The notes beneath the pieces were generated by a model. That model saw only the letters and a program-made list of their open reading frames with translations, had not been told where the DNA came from and did not search any database. Shown piece by piece: positions 5,884-7,697 of a DNA stretch of 7,697 nt (positions are counted from its first letter, which is position 1; each line of letters starts with the position of its first letter). This DNA comes from an uncultured Bacillota bacterium. Lineage in GTDB: Bacteria; Bacillota; Clostridia; Christensenellales; UBA1242. Where the stretch lies: NCBI GenBank assembly GCA_900555365.1, contig USKO01000025.1, positions 1 to 7,697 on the forward strand. The letters run 5' to 3'. The position numbers and the translations under genes are program-made.

Positions 5884-7665
5884 TTATTTCTTTTCTCTTA
5901 CAAGAGCTTCCCAGTTTTTGAGCATATCATTCAAATACTCAAAACACATGTCAAAAGTTTTTTCATTTTCAAGATCACAGCCCGCCTTTTTTAAAGTTTC
6001 AAGTGGCGGATTGCTTCCTCCTGCAGTCAAAAATTTAAAATAATCTTTTACGGCGCTTTTTCTGTCACTTAAAATTTTGTTTGTAAATGTGATTGCCGAG
6101 ATAAGCCCTGTTGCATATTTATATACATAAAATGATGTGAAAAAGTGAGGAATTCGAGCCCACTCGTATTTTATTTCGTCTATAAGTTTAACAGAGCCAA
6201 AATATTTTTTATTTAGTGCATAGTATTCCCTGCATAGGCTGTCTTTTGTTAGCGCTTCGCCCCTCTCTTGCATTGCGTGCACATCCGCTTCAAACTCAGC
6301 AAACATGGTCTGACGGAAAATGGTCCCCTTCACCTCTGTAAAAAGTTTGTTGTATAAATAAATTTTCTCTTGTTTATTCTTTGTTTTACTTAAGAAATAG
6401 TTAAATAAAAGCATTTCATTTGTGGTGCTTGCAATTTCTGCTAAAAAGATAGGATAACCAGACTTTGCATAGACCTGCGTCTTATCGCTGTAATAGGAGT
6501 GCATTGCATGACCAAGCTCATGAGCTAAAGTAAAGATGCTATTTAAGTCGCCTTCAAAATTTGTCAGCACATATGGAGGATATCGATAAACTGACGATTG
6601 ATATGCCCCTGAGCGCTTATCAAGGTTTGGATAGACATCAATCCATCTTTCATTTTTCGCTCTCTCAAGAAGAGACTGATATTCTTCTCCAAGTGGACTT
6701 AATGCCTCTTTGATTATCTCCATAGCCTCATCATAGCTATATTTTGATTTTGACTTTCCAATGTCTGCCATGTGATCATAGATTGCAAAATCTTTTAAAT
6801 TCATGATTTTCGCTTTCAATTTGAAGAATTTAAACAATATTTTTAAATTTTCATGTACCTTTTTTATTAAAGTGTCATAGACCTCCTTGCTGATCTCTTC
6901 ATCTTCGAGAGCTTGCATGAGAGCACTGCTATATTTTCTGACTTTTGCAAAATAGCAGTCAGCTTTAACTTCGCTTATATAGTTGCTTGCAAAGATGTTT
7001 ATCATTTTGCCAAATGTCCCATTGAGTGTGCAAATGGCATTTTTTCTCAAAGTTCTATCTTTGCTTGCCATAAAAATAGAATAGTTTGACTGAGTAAGCT
7101 CGTGATCTTTGTCTTTGGAATCCTTGATCTTTCCAAATTTCAAATCAACATCGCTAAGCATTCTCATGTTTGAAGAAAATCCATCTAAAAAATTCATTCC
7201 TGACAAAAGTTTCTCTTCGGCCTTGCTTAGCACATGCTTTTTTGCCTTTTTAATCTGCTCAAAGGTTCTTTGATAATCACTGAAAGCCTTGTCAGATATA
7301 ATTTCATCTAAAAGTTTGTCATCAAGCTCATGTAGTTCGCTGGATGCAAAAGAAGTTTCCACGCTAAATTCATTAAAAAGATGCTCAAGTTTCTCTTGCA
7401 TAATATTTCTTTTCTCATCACTTAAAATTTCATCACCCTTTAAGTGGCAATATAAAGCTATAGGGTTTGCGATCATATCAAACTCCTCTTCTAATTGCAA
7501 GTACTTTAAAATATCTTTTTTATTGTTTAGCTTGCCCTCAAATGCTTTAAACTTTGGCAGATACTCTTTGAGCGTTTCAAGGGTTTTATAAAACTTCTCA
7601 TCACTTTCACATAGATAAGATAGATCCCATTTATATTTTTCGTTAATTTGACTTCGTTTTTTCAT
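5884..7665 (-). CDS. pepF: Oligoendopeptidase F (M3 family zinc metallopeptidase)
   Basis: A cytosolic peptidase that cuts short oligopeptides, usually in recycling of peptides taken up or released by proteolysis. It has 593 residues from the chosen start, the usual PepF length. Numbered from the ATG, residues up to about 190 are the helical N-terminal region (starting MKKRSQINEKYKWDLSYL). The zinc motif TLAHELGHAMH (379-389) has ligands H382 and H386 and catalytic E383. E410 in FLAEIASTTNE is the likely third ligand. ARIPHFFTSFYVYKYATG (503-520) is the family's substrate-side His/Tyr segment. An in-frame GTG at 7671 would add two residues, but it overlaps AGAGG (7671-7675). ATG 7665 has correct 5-nt spacing and is preferred. 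No key residue is missing. There is no evident functional link with the downstream genes. Confidence 0.95.
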   Translation of the reverse strand: MKKRSQINEKYKWDLSYLCESDEKFYKTLETLKEYLPKFKAFEGKLNNKKDILKYLQLEEEFDMIANPIALYCHLKGDEILSDEKRNIMQEKLEHLFNEFSVETSFASSELHELDDKLLDEIISDKAFSDYQRTFEQIKKAKKHVLSKAEEKLLSGMNFLDGFSSNMRMLSDVDLKFGKIKDSKDKDHELTQSNYSIFMASKDRTLRKNAICTLNGTFGKMINIFASNYISEVKADCYFAKVRKYSSALMQALEDEEISKEVYDTLIKKVHENLKILFKFFKLKAKIMNLKDFAIYDHMADIGKSKSKYSYDEAMEIIKEALSPLGEEYQSLLERAKNERWIDVYPNLDKRSGAYQSSVYRYPPYVLTNFEGDLNSIFTLAHELGHAMHSYYSDKTQVYAKSGYPIFLAEIASTTNEMLLFNYFLSKTKNKQEKIYLYNKLFTEVKGTIFRQTMFAEFEADVHAMQERGEALTKDSLCREYYALNKKYFGSVKLIDEIKYEWARIPHFFTSFYVYKYATGLISAITFTNKILSDRKSAVKDYFKFLTAGGSNPPLETLKKAGCDLENEKTFDMCFEYLNDMLKNWEALVREKK

Positions 7666-7682
7666 ATACACCTCTAATTTTT

Positions 7683-7688
7683 ATTATA
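7683..7688 (-). promoter_or_regulatory. Consensus -10 box of the pepF promoter (-35 beyond window)
   Basis: A perfect TATAAT on the minus strand lies 17 nt upstream of the pepF ATG. The start point would be near 7676, right at the AGAGG ribosome binding site (7671-7675), giving a leader of only about 10 nt. The matching -35 would fall past the window end, so only half of the promoter can be judged. Confidence 0.5.
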
Positions 7689-7697
7689 CAAAAAAGA

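Noticed and set aside
7666..7671. GTG start at 7671 for pepF
   Set aside because: The GTG overlaps the AGAGG ribosome binding site itself. ATG 7665 has proper spacing.

Overview
The window is AT-rich (roughly one third G+C by eye) and uses the standard bacterial code: TGA is a true stop and Trp is TGG. It has strong AGGAGG-type ribosome binding sites and ATG/GTG starts. This fits a low-GC Bacillota (Clostridia-like) chromosome, though no marker fixes the genus. Every complete gene lies on the minus strand, so the biological order runs from high to low coordinates. Only the last 31 codons of one gene at the left edge are on the plus strand.

Right to left. (1) 5884-7665 encodes oligoendopeptidase F, an M3-family zinc peptidase, with its -10 box at the window edge. 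(2) 3958-5771 is a compact two-gene unit with its own promoter (5790-5818) and its own terminator (3941-3965). Its first gene encodes a 471-residue protein I cannot name, with a Lys-rich N-terminus and a dense Arg/Asp/His/Asn motif in the middle. Its second gene encodes a 126-residue acidic protein that resembles the DUF1828 type. (3) 211-3843 is a three-gene ABC exporter operon: two paralogous ATPases and one six-helix ABC-2 permease with a roughly 300-residue outside domain. The genes overlap by 1 and 8 nt and share a promoter at 3896-3924. (4) 97-130 is a hairpin terminator shared by this operon and the convergent plus-strand gene.

How they work together. The ABC operon most likely makes one complex: a dimer of the permease driven by an ATPase heterodimer. 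The second ATPase has Gln in place of the switch histidine and the first has an off-consensus signature, which predicts one good and one weak ATP site. The substrate cannot be read from sequence. The two-gene unit is the least explained part of the window and the best candidate for an undescribed system. Its conserved-looking R-x-D ... H-x-N ... P-H-x-H pattern and its small partner recall, from memory, the DUF6978/DUF1828 gene pairs. PepF is a housekeeping cytosolic peptidase with no evident link to either unit.

No tRNA, rRNA, CRISPR array, insertion sequence, attachment site or origin was seen, and no gene-free stretch exceeds 300 bases.
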